NCBI RefSeq assembly: GCF_004114955.1
Contig: NZ_CP030054.1
Coordinates: 620,001-684,000, forward strand
Length of the DNA: 64,000 nucleotides
Direction: 5' to 3'
Source of the DNA: Bradyrhizobium guangzhouense
GTDB lineage: Bacteria; Pseudomonadota; Alphaproteobacteria; Rhizobiales; Xanthobacteraceae
Shown: positions 1-9,334 of the stretch, in pieces
Position numbering within the stretch: the first letter of the stretch is position 1
How the letters are laid out: every line of letters starts with the position of its first letter
Translations under genes and position numbers: made by a program
Notes under the pieces: model-generated
What the model saw: only the letters and a program-made list of their open reading frames with translations
The model's database searches: none
What the model was told of the DNA's origin: nothing

Positions 1-2
1 TC

Positions 3-374
3 ATGGAGCATTTTGACTATGGCAATGCCGAGGCCGCTGCAGGGCTCTTCACAGAAGATGGTGTCTGGCACCGCGGCGATGGCCTTGTACGCGGCAAGGG
101 CATGCTTGTTGATCTTATCAATCGCCGCGATCGCAACCTGGTCGTCCGACACCTGATCTCCAACATCAGATCGGAATGGCTGAACGAAGATCGCATTCTT
201 ATTCACGCGTACGTAACTCTGCTCAGCCAGCGCAGTGAGACCACTCCTCAACAGTTTCCTCTGCCATTTGATGGCGTAGCAGGATTTGGCCGTTACGAAG
301 ACGAGCTGCATCGGAGCGACGGGCGCTGGTTGATCGCAAGAAAGAAAACGGTGACCGAACTCAAGAAAAAATAA
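3..374 (+). CDS. SnoaL/NTF2-like small protein, possibly 5'-truncated
   Basis: This 123-residue reading frame has the look of a SnoaL/NTF2-like fold: an N-terminal helix, then the LFTEDGVWHRGDG stretch typical of the family's first strands, and a basic C-terminal strand with GRWLIARKKT. Such domains act as small hydrolases, isomerases or dioxygenase beta subunits, so the reaction cannot be told from sequence. The first ATG is at base 3, so the true start and ribosome site may lie before the window. It ends 26 bases before a strong GGGAGG site for the MFS gene, which suggests one operon with the MFS, FAH and MDR genes. Family call is fairly safe; function is unknown. Confidence 0.6.
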   Translation: MEHFDYGNAEAAAGLFTEDGVWHRGDGLVRGKGMLVDLINRRDRNLVVRHLISNIRSEWLNEDRILIHAYVTLLSQRSETTPQQFPLPFDGVAGFGRYEDELHRSDGRWLIARKKTVTELKKK

Positions 375-402
375 AACATGAGCTGAAAAGGGGAGGAAGA
401 TG

Positions 403-1671
403 ATGACGAGCGTTAATACGCCTGCGCTGCCGGCCGTTGGCGACCTGTCGCCGCAGGTTCAGCTACGTGGAATAGAGGCAACAAAGGTCGTGCTCGGTTC
501 CGGAATTGGCATGTTGACCAATTTCGGGCCGATCGTAATCTATACTTTCGGAACATTCCTGCTGCCAATTGTCAACGATACGGGCTGGTCGAGGGCCAGC
601 GTGGCTGCCGCTCTTGCGCCAGCTGCTCTCTGCTCCGGCTTCTCGCAGCCAATCGTCGGGTGGCTGGTCGACCGATATGGGCCGCGCGTCTTTGCAGGCT
701 TTTCTTTCGCTTTGTTTGCGCTCGGCCTGATTGCACTCGGTCAACTTCCACGTGATCCCTTAAGTTTTGCAATCTTTATGGGCCTGCTCGGACTCCTTGG
801 CGCGGGGCAAGGGATCACGGCTTTCACCTACATAGTCACTCGGACTTTTTCGACCTTTCGTGGGTTTGCGCTCGGCATCATTAATGCAGCCTCGGCCGCC
901 GGCATCATGTTAATGCCCGCGATCGCCACCTTTTCCATTGCAGAATACGGCTGGCGCAACAGCTACGCAGCGATCGGCGCTGGGGTCGCAATCCTTGGCG
1001 CAGTAGCCGTCATCTGGCTCATTCCCGGCAAGGAGCGCTTTCAGAAGTCCGCCGCTTCCGCGCAATCCTCCAAGCTTGTCTTCGGTGAGCTTTTGTCTGC
1101 TCCAATTTTTTGGATGCTTGCGTTGGCATTCCTACTGATGACGCTCGCCATTCAAGGTATGATTGTCCACATGACACCGTTGTTGATCGATCGCGGCTTT
1201 CGGCCCGTCGATGCGGCGGCTGTGATGGCGACATACGGCATGACGATGCTGGTAGCCCGCTTCTTGCTCGGGTCCATGCTTGATCGATGGTCTCCACGGT
1301 TGGTAGCGGTCGTTGGTTGCCTCGGTCCTGTGGCTGCCGGACTGCTGTTGGTCTCGACACGGCAGACTTCTATGGTTTATTTGGCCGCAGCTCTTCTTGC
1401 GCTTGGAGCGGGAGCAGAGTCGGATCTCATCCCATACACTGTCGCACGGCAATTCGGCGTTGCCCAGCTGGGGCAAAAGATCGGGCTGTTTATCGTCGTG
1501 TTCGCCATTGGCGTAGCCATTGGCCCGCTGATGTTTTCCGCGGTTCAAGCCTTGCGGGGAAACTACGACATCGCGCTCATCGCCAGTAGCGCCCTGATGC
1601 TGGCGGCGTCAGTCATCTTTGCTTTGATCCCATCCGCCTCGTTAAGCCAAAACGGCGAAAAGAGCGGCTGA
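403..1671 (+). CDS. MFS transporter (12-TM)
   Basis: A 422-residue very hydrophobic protein with the arrangement of a 12-helix major facilitator. The loop 2-3 signature appears as GWLVDRYGPR, with a related copy after TM8 (GSMLDRWSPR). The overall style resembles the oxalate/formate-antiporter-like and monocarboxylate MFS branch, which often carries small organic or aromatic acids. The ATG at 403 is preferred over the one at 400 because GGGAGG then lies about six bases upstream. The downstream neighbours (FAH hydrolase, MDR oxidoreductase) suggest it imports the acid those enzymes degrade; the substrate is inferred only. Confidence 0.85.
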   Translation: MTSVNTPALPAVGDLSPQVQLRGIEATKVVLGSGIGMLTNFGPIVIYTFGTFLLPIVNDTGWSRASVAAALAPAALCSGFSQPIVGWLVDRYGPRVFAGFSFALFALGLIALGQLPRDPLSFAIFMGLLGLLGAGQGITAFTYIVTRTFSTFRGFALGIINAASAAGIMLMPAIATFSIAEYGWRNSYAAIGAGVAILGAVAVIWLIPGKERFQKSAASAQSSKLVFGELLSAPIFWMLALAFLLMTLAIQGMIVHMTPLLIDRGFRPVDAAAVMATYGMTMLVARFLLGSMLDRWSPRLVAVVGCLGPVAAGLLLVSTRQTSMVYLAAALLALGAGAESDLIPYTVARQFGVAQLGQKIGLFIVVFAIGVAIGPLMFSAVQALRGNYDIALIASSALMLAASVIFALIPSASLSQNGEKSG

Positions 1672-1711
1672 GTCAGCCTTCATCAGCGCCTCAAAAAAAG
1701 AAGGTATCTCA

Positions 1712-2560
1712 ATGAAAGTAGCTCGATTTGCTCGGAATGGCTCGGTCAGCATCGGCCTTGTGAAGGGCGACGGCATCATCTCCCTGTCGCCGTTTGATAA
1801 AGGCCTATCTGATATCGATGAAGTAGTGGCTGCGGAAGGCTGGGCTCGCGCAGAAAAGCTTATGACACGCGAGCCTGACCTGAAGATTGGTGACGTTGAG
1901 TTTCTTCCTCCCCTGTCTGCTAGGGCCAGGGTGTTCTGCGTTGGCTTCAACTATAAAGCTCACGTAGACGAGACCGGAAACGAGGCGCCTGCTTACCCGA
2001 CTTTTTTCCAGCGAACGCACGAGAGCTTCGTTGGGAATCGCCAGCTGCTGCTTCGGCCTAAAGTGTCTGAGCGCCTCGATTACGAGGGGGAGCTTGCTCT
2101 CATCATCGGCCGGACGTGCCACAGAGTGGAGGAGGGAAGGGCGCTCGACTACGTCGGCGGGTACACCTGTCTAAACGAGGGCAGTGTCCGAGATTACCAA
2201 AAACACTCTGCCACTGGCATGACGGGCAAGAATTTCGATTCGAGCGGATCCATAGGACCCTGGATCGTGGCGGCGACTGACGTCCCGCATCCGGACCGCC
2301 TCGCGCTTTCCACGCGCTTAAACGGCGAGGTGGTTCAACAGGCATCGACGAGCCAGCTGATCTATGGGTTACCGCGGCTTATAAGCTATCTGTCCAGTGT
2401 TCTCAGGCTCCTGCCAGGCGATATCATCGCGACCGGTACTCCAGCAGGAGTTGGGTCGCGTCGCGTTCCGCCGCGTTGGCTGCGCGCTGGCGACCGGGTC
2501 GAGGTGGAGATCTCAGGCGTCGGAATTTTGGAAAACGCGGTGATCGACGAACCGACGTGA
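1712..2560 (+). CDS. Fumarylacetoacetate hydrolase (FAH) family protein
   Basis: A 282-residue FAH-family protein. Residues about 80-280 form the FAH fold, with GFNYKAHVDE near the start of the domain and DYEGELALIIG carrying the acidic metal ligands, followed by YTCLNEGSVRDYQ and the late motif GDIIATGTPAGVG. Members hydrolyse or decarboxylate or hydrate ring-cleavage products such as acylpyruvates, using Mg2+ or Mn2+. An N-terminal extension of about 70 residues is usual for the fumarylpyruvate/ureidoglycolate-lyase-like branch. It follows the MFS gene by 40 bases, supporting a shared transcript. Which acylpyruvate it uses is not visible. Confidence 0.88.
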   Translation: MKVARFARNGSVSIGLVKGDGIISLSPFDKGLSDIDEVVAAEGWARAEKLMTREPDLKIGDVEFLPPLSARARVFCVGFNYKAHVDETGNEAPAYPTFFQRTHESFVGNRQLLLRPKVSERLDYEGELALIIGRTCHRVEEGRALDYVGGYTCLNEGSVRDYQKHSATGMTGKNFDSSGSIGPWIVAATDVPHPDRLALSTRLNGEVVQQASTSQLIYGLPRLISYLSSVLRLLPGDIIATGTPAGVGSRRVPPRWLRAGDRVEVEISGVGILENAVIDEPT

Positions 2561-2684
2561 AAGCTCGCCCGAAAGCGGCCGCTTAAAACCTTCCCGATAG
2601 GCGGACCCAACAATCTGCTTTCAACAACGGCCCGCGGTTAAGCGCGCCAATACGACCTTACCAATTCAGCGCACGGAGGTGTTC

Positions 2685-3680
2685 ATGCCCGCAGCCATGA
2701 TGAAAGCTGTTCAAGTCGAAAAGCCGGGAGGACCCGAGGTCCTCAAATACATCGATCTGCCAATTCCCACACCGGCGGCTGGGCAAGTCCTCATTCGGAC
2801 CGACACCATCGGGGTCGGGAAATACGATGCGCTGGTCAGGACTGGACGCTACCCGTGGCCCGTGGAGTATCCGGAGGTGCCGGGGATCAGTGTAACCGGC
2901 TATGTTGAGCGGGTGGGAGATGGTGTTGAAGGCTTCTCCCCGGGCCAGCCCGTTCTCGCATGGAAGTTTTCTCGCCGATGTTACGCCGAATATGTCGCCT
3001 GCGATGTCCACGAGATCACGAAGCTGCCTGAAGGCATAGACATTGAGGGCGCGGTCGCAATTCCCGACTATCAGGTCGCATGGGGCATGTTGAATGACGC
3101 TGCAGATCTGCGCCGGGTAAAGGTCGCCTCCATCAACGGAGCTACTGGCGGCGTCGGCTGCGCCATGATCGATCTTTGCCGCGCTGCTGGGATACAGCTG
3201 ATAGCTGTCTGCCGGGCCCCGAACAAGGCAGCGTTCGCCTTGGAGCGGGGTGCAAGCTATGCGATCGACAGCAGCTCTGAAGCGGTTGGTGCCCGGATCT
3301 TGGATATCACCAAAGGTACGGGCGTCGACTTGATGTTCGACCAATTGGTCGGTCCGGATTTCCGCGACAACATCAAGCTCGTTGCTCCCTTGGGACAGAT
3401 CGTCACGTTCAATGCGCTGTCGGGACTTCCATCGTCCGACCTATTCGCGGACTTGCGCAAGAACATGGACCGCAGCATCTCAGTGCGTGCTTATAGCGTT
3501 CACGTCTACGATCCATTTCCTCAAGAGCGCGTACGGATTGCGTCAGAGGTCTTCAAACTCGTGGAAGCAAGAGCCATCAATCCGTCCGTGACGGTGCGAT
3601 TGCCGCTTAGGGAGGCTGTGCAAGCGCATCGAATGCTTGATGGCCGGGAAGTTATGGGCAAGCTGGTGTTAAAGCCGTAG
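2685..3680 (+). CDS. MDR-family quinone reductase-like oxidoreductase
   Basis: A 331-residue medium-chain dehydrogenase/reductase of the zeta-crystallin/quinone oxidoreductase type, probably NADPH-dependent and without zinc. The N-terminal GroES-like part shows GPEVLKYIDLPIPTP and a YPEVPGISVTGYVERVG stretch. The Rossmann part has NGATGGVGCAMIDL as the nucleotide-binding loop. The ATG at 2685 sits five bases after GGAGG, so it is preferred over the GTG at 2679. The gene closes the 5' catabolic cluster. A badly decayed copy of this gene lies at about 14.76-15.49 kb in this window, sharing long stretches at the DNA level. Confidence 0.85.
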   Translation: MPAAMMKAVQVEKPGGPEVLKYIDLPIPTPAAGQVLIRTDTIGVGKYDALVRTGRYPWPVEYPEVPGISVTGYVERVGDGVEGFSPGQPVLAWKFSRRCYAEYVACDVHEITKLPEGIDIEGAVAIPDYQVAWGMLNDAADLRRVKVASINGATGGVGCAMIDLCRAAGIQLIAVCRAPNKAAFALERGASYAIDSSSEAVGARILDITKGTGVDLMFDQLVGPDFRDNIKLVAPLGQIVTFNALSGLPSSDLFADLRKNMDRSISVRAYSVHVYDPFPQERVRIASEVFKLVEARAINPSVTVRLPLREAVQAHRMLDGREVMGKLVLKP

Positions 3681-3881
3681 CGAGGGATGCATCACCGCAC
3701 ACCCGAGACGCCGTGATTCGCCGCCTTCCATTTCCTGTCGATGGCAAGGAGATGCGGCGCAATCGACGACACGACAATTCTATACATAGGCATACCGCCA
3801 CCAAGATGCGTCCCGGACTTAATGATGAATTAGCGAGAGCGCGATAGGTTCTCGGAAACTTATGCGAAATGTGGGGTACGC

Positions 3882-5954
3882 ATGCGAATCGGAAAGCTCT
3901 TTGCGCTGTCGATGCTGACGGTGACCACGTTTGCGGTTATTCTCGGCGCCGAGGTTCTGCTTCCGCAGACGCGCATCTTCGTTAGTCGCTCCGAATCCAT
4001 CAAAATGGTCGAGGCTTTCGGCGCGGTGCTGATGGTCAGTCAACACCTGGCGGGCCTTCGTACACCCTACATCACGATCTTTCAGGAAACGCCCGCCACG
4101 CCGACCCAGATCGAAGCGATGGGCAAGGCGTCGAGCGCCGCCGATGCGGCCTTCGACCTGGCCCGCAACAGTTTGCTGGCCCTTGATGGTGGCGAACCGA
4201 TGATCCAAAGCCTGGACCGTACCGGGCGCCGTTTCAAGGATGTTCATGCGGCGGCCGATCGGGCCGTGCGCGTATCCCTCGGATCGCGCGATAGTGCGGT
4301 GGTCAAAGAACTCCTTCCCACTGTTGCCGAGATGATCGGCGCGATCGAGCCGATCCTGAATCGGCTGGAGGGGCAGGTGGTCAGCGCCGATTCTTCACTT
4401 GCAACGCTGCTGAGCCTGGCGCGAACCGCGCAGGATTTGCGGGTGACCGCCGGCAGCCACGCCTCGCCACTGTCGCCGGCCTTGAGCGCCTCGCGTCCGC
4501 TCACTCCCGCTGAATTTGCGCTGATGGATCGTATGCAGGGCCGCTTAGATGCCGACCGAGAACGCATCGAGGGCACGATCGACCAGCTCGGCAATCCGCC
4601 CCGCCTTGCCACGGCCATGAAAGCGGCCGTCGAAGCCTATTTCGGAAAGGCGATTCCGGTCGTCGAGAAGGAAATGCCGGCGGCCAGAGGCGACGGCAAA
4701 TACAGTCTCAGTCCCTCCGACATGGCCAAGGTCATTGTGCCCGCTATCCAGATGTTCTTCGGCGTCCGCGATGCCGCCTTGGCCGAAGCTGCCGAGCGCG
4801 CCTCGGCGGTCCGTGACGGCGCGCTGGGGATGCTGGTGCTTGCAGGAGTTGCAGTGCTGGCCCTGCTCGGTACGCTCGCTGGCGTGACCATAATGCTGCG
4901 CCGACGCGTGGTGACGCCGCTAGGCCAGCTTGCGGAGGTGATCGGCACTCTTGCGGCCGGAAACCATGACGTCGAGATCCCATCGACCGGCCGGAATGAT
5001 GAAGTCGGCCAAGTTGCCGGCTCGCTACAGCATTTCAAAGACAAGCTAGTCGCCCAAAAGGCTGCCGACGCCGCGGCCGCCAGCGAAGCCGAGGGCAAAC
5101 TCAAACGCGGCCAACGCTTGGACCAGATTGCGCGCGAATTCGAGGCCATGATCGGCGATGTGATCAGGACCGTTTCGTCCGCCTCCGCGGCGTTGGAAGC
5201 GTCGGCCGGTATGCTGACTAGCACGGCCGAGCAATCCAAACAGATCACGGCTGCCGTGGCTGGCTCCTCCGAACAAGCTTCGACCAACGTGCAGACCGTG
5301 GCGGCGGCCGCCGAGGAGATGTCGTCGTCCGTCGACGAGATTGGTCGCCAAGTGCAAGATTCAGCCCGCATTGCTGGCGAAGCGGTGCTGCAGGCGGGAC
5401 GGACCAACGAGCATGTCGCCGAACTCGCCAAGGCGGCCCGTCGGATCGGCGACGTAGTCGAACTCATTAGCCAGATCGCAAGCCAAACCAACCTATTGGC
5501 CCTCAACGCCACTATAGAAGCGGCACGCGCCGGGGAGGCCGGCCGCGGGTTCGCGGTGGTGGCGTCGGAGGTCAAGGCTCTGGCCGAGCAGACGGCCAAA
5601 GCAACCGACGAAATCGGTCAGCAGATAACAGGCATTCAGAGCGCAACCCAGGACTCGGTCGGCGCGATCAAGTCGATCGGAGACACCATCGGCCGCATGT
5701 CAGAAATCGCCTCCACGATCGCGGCGGCGGTTGAGGAGCAGGGCGCGGCAACGCGCGAAATCTCCCGCAACGTGCAGCAGGCGGCGCATGGTACCCGACA
5801 GGTTTCGGCCAGCATCGTTGATGTACAGAGGGGCGCCAGCGAGACCGAAACGGCGTCATTCAACGTGCTCGCCGCCGCGAAGTCACTGTCCGGCGAAAGC
5901 AACCGGCTAGAGACCGAGGTCGCCACATTCCTGGAAGCGATCCGCGCAGCCTAA
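3882..5954 (+). CDS. Methyl-accepting chemotaxis protein
   Basis: A 690-residue transmembrane chemoreceptor. An N-terminal membrane helix (about residues 5-25) is followed by a largely helical periplasmic ligand region to about 305, a second membrane helix (about 310-335), a HAMP segment beginning [15 protein letters not shown], and a long coiled-coil signalling domain. The hairpin tip carries the family core [20 protein letters not shown] and [18 protein letters not shown]. It is a single gene with its own leader of about 200 bases. Its position among catabolic and transport genes suggests sensing of a local substrate, but the ligand cannot be read from the sequence. Complete and apparently functional. 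Confidence 0.95.
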   Translation: MRIGKLFALSMLTVTTFAVILGAEVLLPQTRIFVSRSESIKMVEAFGAVLMVSQHLAGLRTPYITIFQETPATPTQIEAMGKASSAADAAFDLARNSLLALDGGEPMIQSLDRTGRRFKDVHAAADRAVRVSLGSRDSAVVKELLPTVAEMIGAIEPILNRLEGQVVSADSSLATLLSLARTAQDLRVTAGSHASPLSPALSASRPLTPAEFALMDRMQGRLDADRERIEGTIDQLGNPPRLATAMKAAVEAYFGKAIPVVEKEMPAARGDGKYSLSPSDMAKVIVPAIQMFFGVRDAALAEAAERASAVRDGALGMLVLAGVAVLALLGTLAGVTIMLRRRVVTPLGQLAEVIGTLAAGNHDVEIPSTGRNDEVGQVAGSLQHFKDKLVAQKAADAAAASEAEGKLKRGQRLDQIAREFEAMIGDVIRTVSSASAALEASAGMLTSTAEQSKQITAAVAGSSEQASTNVQTVAAAAEEMSSSVDEIGRQVQDSARIAGEAVLQAGRTNEHVAELAKAARRIGDVVELISQIASQTNLLALNATIEAARAGEAGRGFAVVASEVKALAEQTAKATDEIGQQITGIQSATQDSVGAIKSIGDTIGRMSEIASTIAAAVEEQGAATREISRNVQQAAHGTRQVSASIVDVQRGASETETASFNVLAAAKSLSGESNRLETEVATFLEAIRAA

Positions 5955-6342
5955 CGGGCCTAACACGGATCACCTGTCCTCGCCGGAACTCTCCGGGCTG
6001 AACGTCTCATTGCTCGTCTTGAACGGGCACTCACCACAAGGTCACCTGGACACACCGTCGATAGTCATGTCGGGATAGCACTCAATATGTTTGCCTCGAG
6101 TTCGTTGCGGAAACCCCGCAGACTCTGATCGTCCGCTGGATAACAATTGAGTGACAGGTCAGCACCCACACTAGTCACGACCGCCGCCTCACAAACTTTG
6201 CTGGCGGTGCAGCTGTGAGCCGTGTCGTGGAAACGTTGCGATCACGACGTGGCTGGGCAGCCTCCTACTTCCTTTTGGTAAACTCAGGCGGCGACGACAT
6301 TCTCTTTTTCGCCCGTCGATCGGCTACTAATTCAGCAGCCTG
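5955..6342. other. Intergenic stretch without recognised gene
   Basis: About 390 bases between the chemoreceptor stop and the convergent end of the TetR gene. No frame of useful length with codon bias like the neighbours was seen, and no strong hairpin with a T-run was found. Confidence 0.6.
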
Positions 6343-6990
6343 CTAGGCGTTTTCGGGACACATCACTGCGCTAATGACGGCGATCAGCTCCTTGCGGAAT
6401 TGCTTGTCGTCTTTAGCAACCGGCGCAAATCGCGCGATGAATTGCCGGTTAGCCATGGACATCGACATCGCGCCGAGGGCGGCAAAGAATCGCAAGTTCG
6501 GATCGACTTTCCGGCTGTTGCCACTCCGATTGACTGCTGCGATCAAGGGTACCAAGGTTTCTCGGAGTGGCTTAGTTAGGGCATTGTGAAAGAACTCAAA
6601 TCGCTCGCTCTGGTCGATCCCGGCAACCTCGTTGATGACAAATCGCGCAAATTGCGGCTTACGCTGGCCCACATTGATCAATTGTTCAATCGTAAGCTCT
6701 AGGCGCTCCCTCGAAGACACTTCTGCCCCATCCGATCGCACGGATGCGAGCAGAGCCATCGCCTCCCCCGAAAACGACTCGATTACGGCCTTCCATAGTT
6801 CGAGTTTTGATCCGTAGTGGTAAGAGATCAGGGCGACATCAACTTTCGCGGCAGCAGCGATTGAGCGGAGGTTTGCCTTTTCGAAACCGTGCTCGGCAAA
6901 TGCGTCGAGCGCTGCATCGAGAAGGTTGTCGGCCTCTAGTTCTGAGCCCTTCCGTGGTCGACCGCGCGTTCTCACGGCTTTTCGAGACAT
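6343..6990 (-). CDS. TetR-family repressor of the adjacent RND pump
   Basis: A 215-residue TetR/AcrR regulator. Residues about 15-60 form the HTH (LLDAALDAFAEHGFEKANLR, then IAAAAKVDVALISYHYGSK), and the rest is a helical ligand domain. The start at 6990 is chosen because GGAGGAGGAGGG lies just upstream. It is divergent from the two-adaptor RND efflux operon beginning at 7161, and a perfect palindrome at 7045-7068 lies between them. That is the classical arrangement for a local efflux repressor released by a pump substrate. The C-terminal domain resembles the CerR/AcrR-type families, but the inducer is unknown. Confidence 0.9.
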   Translation of the reverse strand: MSRKAVRTRGRPRKGSELEADNLLDAALDAFAEHGFEKANLRSIAAAAKVDVALISYHYGSKLELWKAVIESFSGEAMALLASVRSDGAEVSSRERLELTIEQLINVGQRKPQFARFVINEVAGIDQSERFEFFHNALTKPLRETLVPLIAAVNRSGNSRKVDPNLRFFAALGAMSMSMANRQFIARFAPVAKDDKQFRKELIAVISAVMCPENA

Positions 6991-7044
6991 CCCTCCTCCT
7001 CCATCGACCATTCCGACCTCTTGACGTTTAGAACGATGCAACTA

Positions 7045-7068
7045 AATATTCAACGCCTGTTGAATATT
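7045..7068. promoter_or_regulatory. Perfect palindromic operator between TetR gene and RND operon
   Basis: The halves AATATTCAAC and GTTGAATATT are perfect inverted repeats separated by GCCT, giving a 24-base site. It lies in the 170-base divergent region, 55 bases from the repressor start and 92 bases from the pump start. The length and symmetry suit a TetR dimer. Binding is inferred. Confidence 0.75.
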
Positions 7069-7160
7069 ACGCCTTGGAGTTCTTTGGCGGGGCGCTCAGA
7101 CAACTTGAAACTTTGAGTTAAATCAGCATGTTGCAAATGCCCAGCGAAGAAGGGGACCTA

Positions 7161-8261
7161 ATGCCGCGGCTGGCCAACAGGGCGCAATTCCGCACGTCGC
7201 TCGCGCTCGTCGCGACCGTGCTTACAGCGTTCCCGAACTCGATGGCGCGAGCGGGTGACAAGTCTTCGGCGCTGTTGCGCGTGACCGTCGCCACCGCCCG
7301 CCGGCAACACATCACGCCAGACCTTCCCCTCACTGGGACGATCCAGGCTCGCATCCTTTCGAACATTGCATTTCAGACCAGTGGACGAGTTGTCCGTCGC
7401 GACGTCGAGGTTGGGCAGTATGTCAAAGCAGGTCAAACTCTCGCGCATCTTGAACGGACCGAGCAGCAGACCGATGTTACCAGTGCTGAAGCAGCGCTGA
7501 ATGCTGCGAATGCGCAGTTGCTGGAAGCCCAACGAAATTTCGAGCGACAACAGTCTCTGCTTAGCAGTGGCTCTACCACACGTGAGCGATTCGATCAGGC
7601 GTTAGCCACGCTTCGAACAGATGAGGCGCAGGTCAACAGCGCACAAGCTGCCCTGAATACGGCACGCGAGCGGCTAACCTACACGGAATTGAAGGCAGGA
7701 CGGGACGGCATCATTGTCTCACGTAGTATCGAAGTCGGCCAGGTTGTGCAGGCCGGACAGACGGCTTTCGCCCTTGCCGAGGATGGCCCGCGGGATGCGG
7801 TATTCCAAGTTCCCGAGATTCTTGTCACCAATCCGCCAAACGACAGGACTGTCGACATCACCTCGCAATCGATGCCGAATGTAACTGTTGCCGGCTCTGT
7901 GCGCGAGATCTCGCCGATTTTGGATCAGGCCACCGGCACCGTTACGCTCAAGGTCGCGGTCGAACGAGCGCCGGCCGATTTGACACTCGGTTCGGCCGTC
8001 GTCGGTAGAGCCCGTTGGGAGTTATCGCCTGCCTTTGTCATTCCATCGAGCGCGCTGTTTGCAGCCAACGGTAAGCCCGCAGTCTGGATATTGGATAGCG
8101 AGAACAAGGCCCGGCTTCGCGGGGTCGTCGTGCAGGAATATCTCACTGGAGCGGTCGCGTTGGCCGCCGGATTGGAAGAAGGCGAGCGTGTCGTAACTTC
8201 CAGCGTACAACTGCTGTATCCAGGGAAGGTTGTCGCGGTCGCCTACGGAGCCGAGCCATGA
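7161..8261 (+). CDS. RND efflux periplasmic adaptor (first of two)
   Basis: A 366-residue membrane fusion protein of the HlyD/AcrA family. The N-terminus is a secretory signal (hydrophobic core SLALVATVLTAF, likely cleaved after an A-R-A type site). A lipoyl half-motif (QTSGRVVRRDVEVGQYVKAG) is followed by a coiled-coil hairpin of about 70 residues rich in A, Q and E, the second lipoyl half (GRDGIIVSRSIEVGQVVQAG) and beta-barrel domains. The start at 7161 is preferred over the ATG at 7128 because AGGGGA lies just before it. It overlaps the next gene by four bases (ATGA), so the two adaptors are translationally coupled. Periplasmic, linking the RND pump to an outer-membrane channel. Confidence 0.9.
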   Translation: MPRLANRAQFRTSLALVATVLTAFPNSMARAGDKSSALLRVTVATARRQHITPDLPLTGTIQARILSNIAFQTSGRVVRRDVEVGQYVKAGQTLAHLERTEQQTDVTSAEAALNAANAQLLEAQRNFERQQSLLSSGSTTRERFDQALATLRTDEAQVNSAQAALNTARERLTYTELKAGRDGIIVSRSIEVGQVVQAGQTAFALAEDGPRDAVFQVPEILVTNPPNDRTVDITSQSMPNVTVAGSVREISPILDQATGTVTLKVAVERAPADLTLGSAVVGRARWELSPAFVIPSSALFAANGKPAVWILDSENKARLRGVVVQEYLTGAVALAAGLEEGERVVTSSVQLLYPGKVVAVAYGAEP

Positions 8262-9334
8262 CGTCGCCCGCACCCACGGTCTTGCGGCTGCTACTTTTCG
8301 CCTGCGCCGCGGCGCTTTCCGGGTGCGAGGAGAAGAGCCTCGAATCGCCCGTCATTCGTCCCGTGCTCACCATGGTTGTGCAACCGGCCTCGTAGAGGAT
8401 CGACACCTTCACCGGAACGGTGCAGCCTCGGTACCAGGCCGAGCTTGGCTTTCAAACAATGGGGCGAATGAGCTCGCGCGACGTCAATGTGGGAGATCTC
8501 GTTGCCAAGGGGCAAAGACTCGGGTCCCTTGATTCGACCGTCGCGCAGCTCGCGATCGTCTCAAGCCAGGCCGATCTGGCCAACGCTCGAGCGGTCCTTG
8601 CCAATGCCGAGGCCACTCTGGAACGAAAGCACAAACTGTTCAGCACGGGCAGCGGGACACAGGCGGACCTCGATGCGGCAACAGCAGCCCAGCAGAGCGC
8701 CCAATCACGCGCCACGCAAGCTGAGGCGAGTCTGCAGAAGGCGACCGAACAACTCGGCTACACGACCCTAAACAGCAGCTATGACGGTGTCGTCGTCTCC
8801 TGGTCCACGGAAATCGGCCAGGTCGTCTCGGTAGGCCAGACGGTTGTCACCATCGCTCGCCCAACTTTTCGCGACGGTGTGTTCGACATACCGGACGACC
8901 GAATTGGCCAATTCATCGAAGGTTCATCCTCTCGGGCATCGCTCCTCGTCCAGGATAGCATCGCAGCCAAGGCGGTCGTCCGTGAGATCGCGCCGCAGTC
9001 GGACTCCTCGACCAGAACTCGGCGCATTCGGTTCACCATCGAAGATCCACCTGAAGCGTTTCGGCTGGGAACCACGATCCGCCTCGCGGCTGCACAGGAG
9101 GGCCAAATGGAGATTCCGGTTAGTGCTCTTTTGAAAATCGAAGGTCAGGACGCCGTCTGGATCGTGGGAGCAAACAAGAGGGCTCTAGCACGTCCTGTGA
9201 TGCTCGGCGCCCACAGGGGAGACCGCGTGGCAGTTACATCCGGCTTGTCGATTGGCGATCGCGTCATCACTGCCGGCGTGCATTCCCTCTCCGAAGGACA
9301 ACTCGTCAAACTTTTGCAAGAGAATCAGTCGTGA
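8258..9334 (+). pseudogene. Second RND adaptor, lipoprotein type, interrupted by an in-frame TAG
   Basis: Reading from the ATG at 8258, which overlaps the upstream stop, gives a clear lipoprotein signal (RLLLFACAAALSGC) and a linker ending VVQPAS. It then meets TAG at 8393-8395 (codon 46). The same frame continues without further stops for 313 codons with all adaptor features: GRMSSRDVNVGDLVAKGQRL, a coiled-coil hairpin, and SSYDGVVVSWSTEIGQVVSVG. A single G-to-T change of a GAG codon explains it. Unless suppressed or re-initiated downstream (no good ribosome site was seen), the product would lack its export signal. It overlaps the permease by four bases (GTGA). Could also be a base-call error. 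Confidence 0.8.

Noticed and set aside
4637..5599. A 320-codon open frame antisense to the chemoreceptor
   Set aside because: It mirrors the repetitive Ala/Glu-rich coiled coil (many Ser, Ala, Thr) and no domain is visible.
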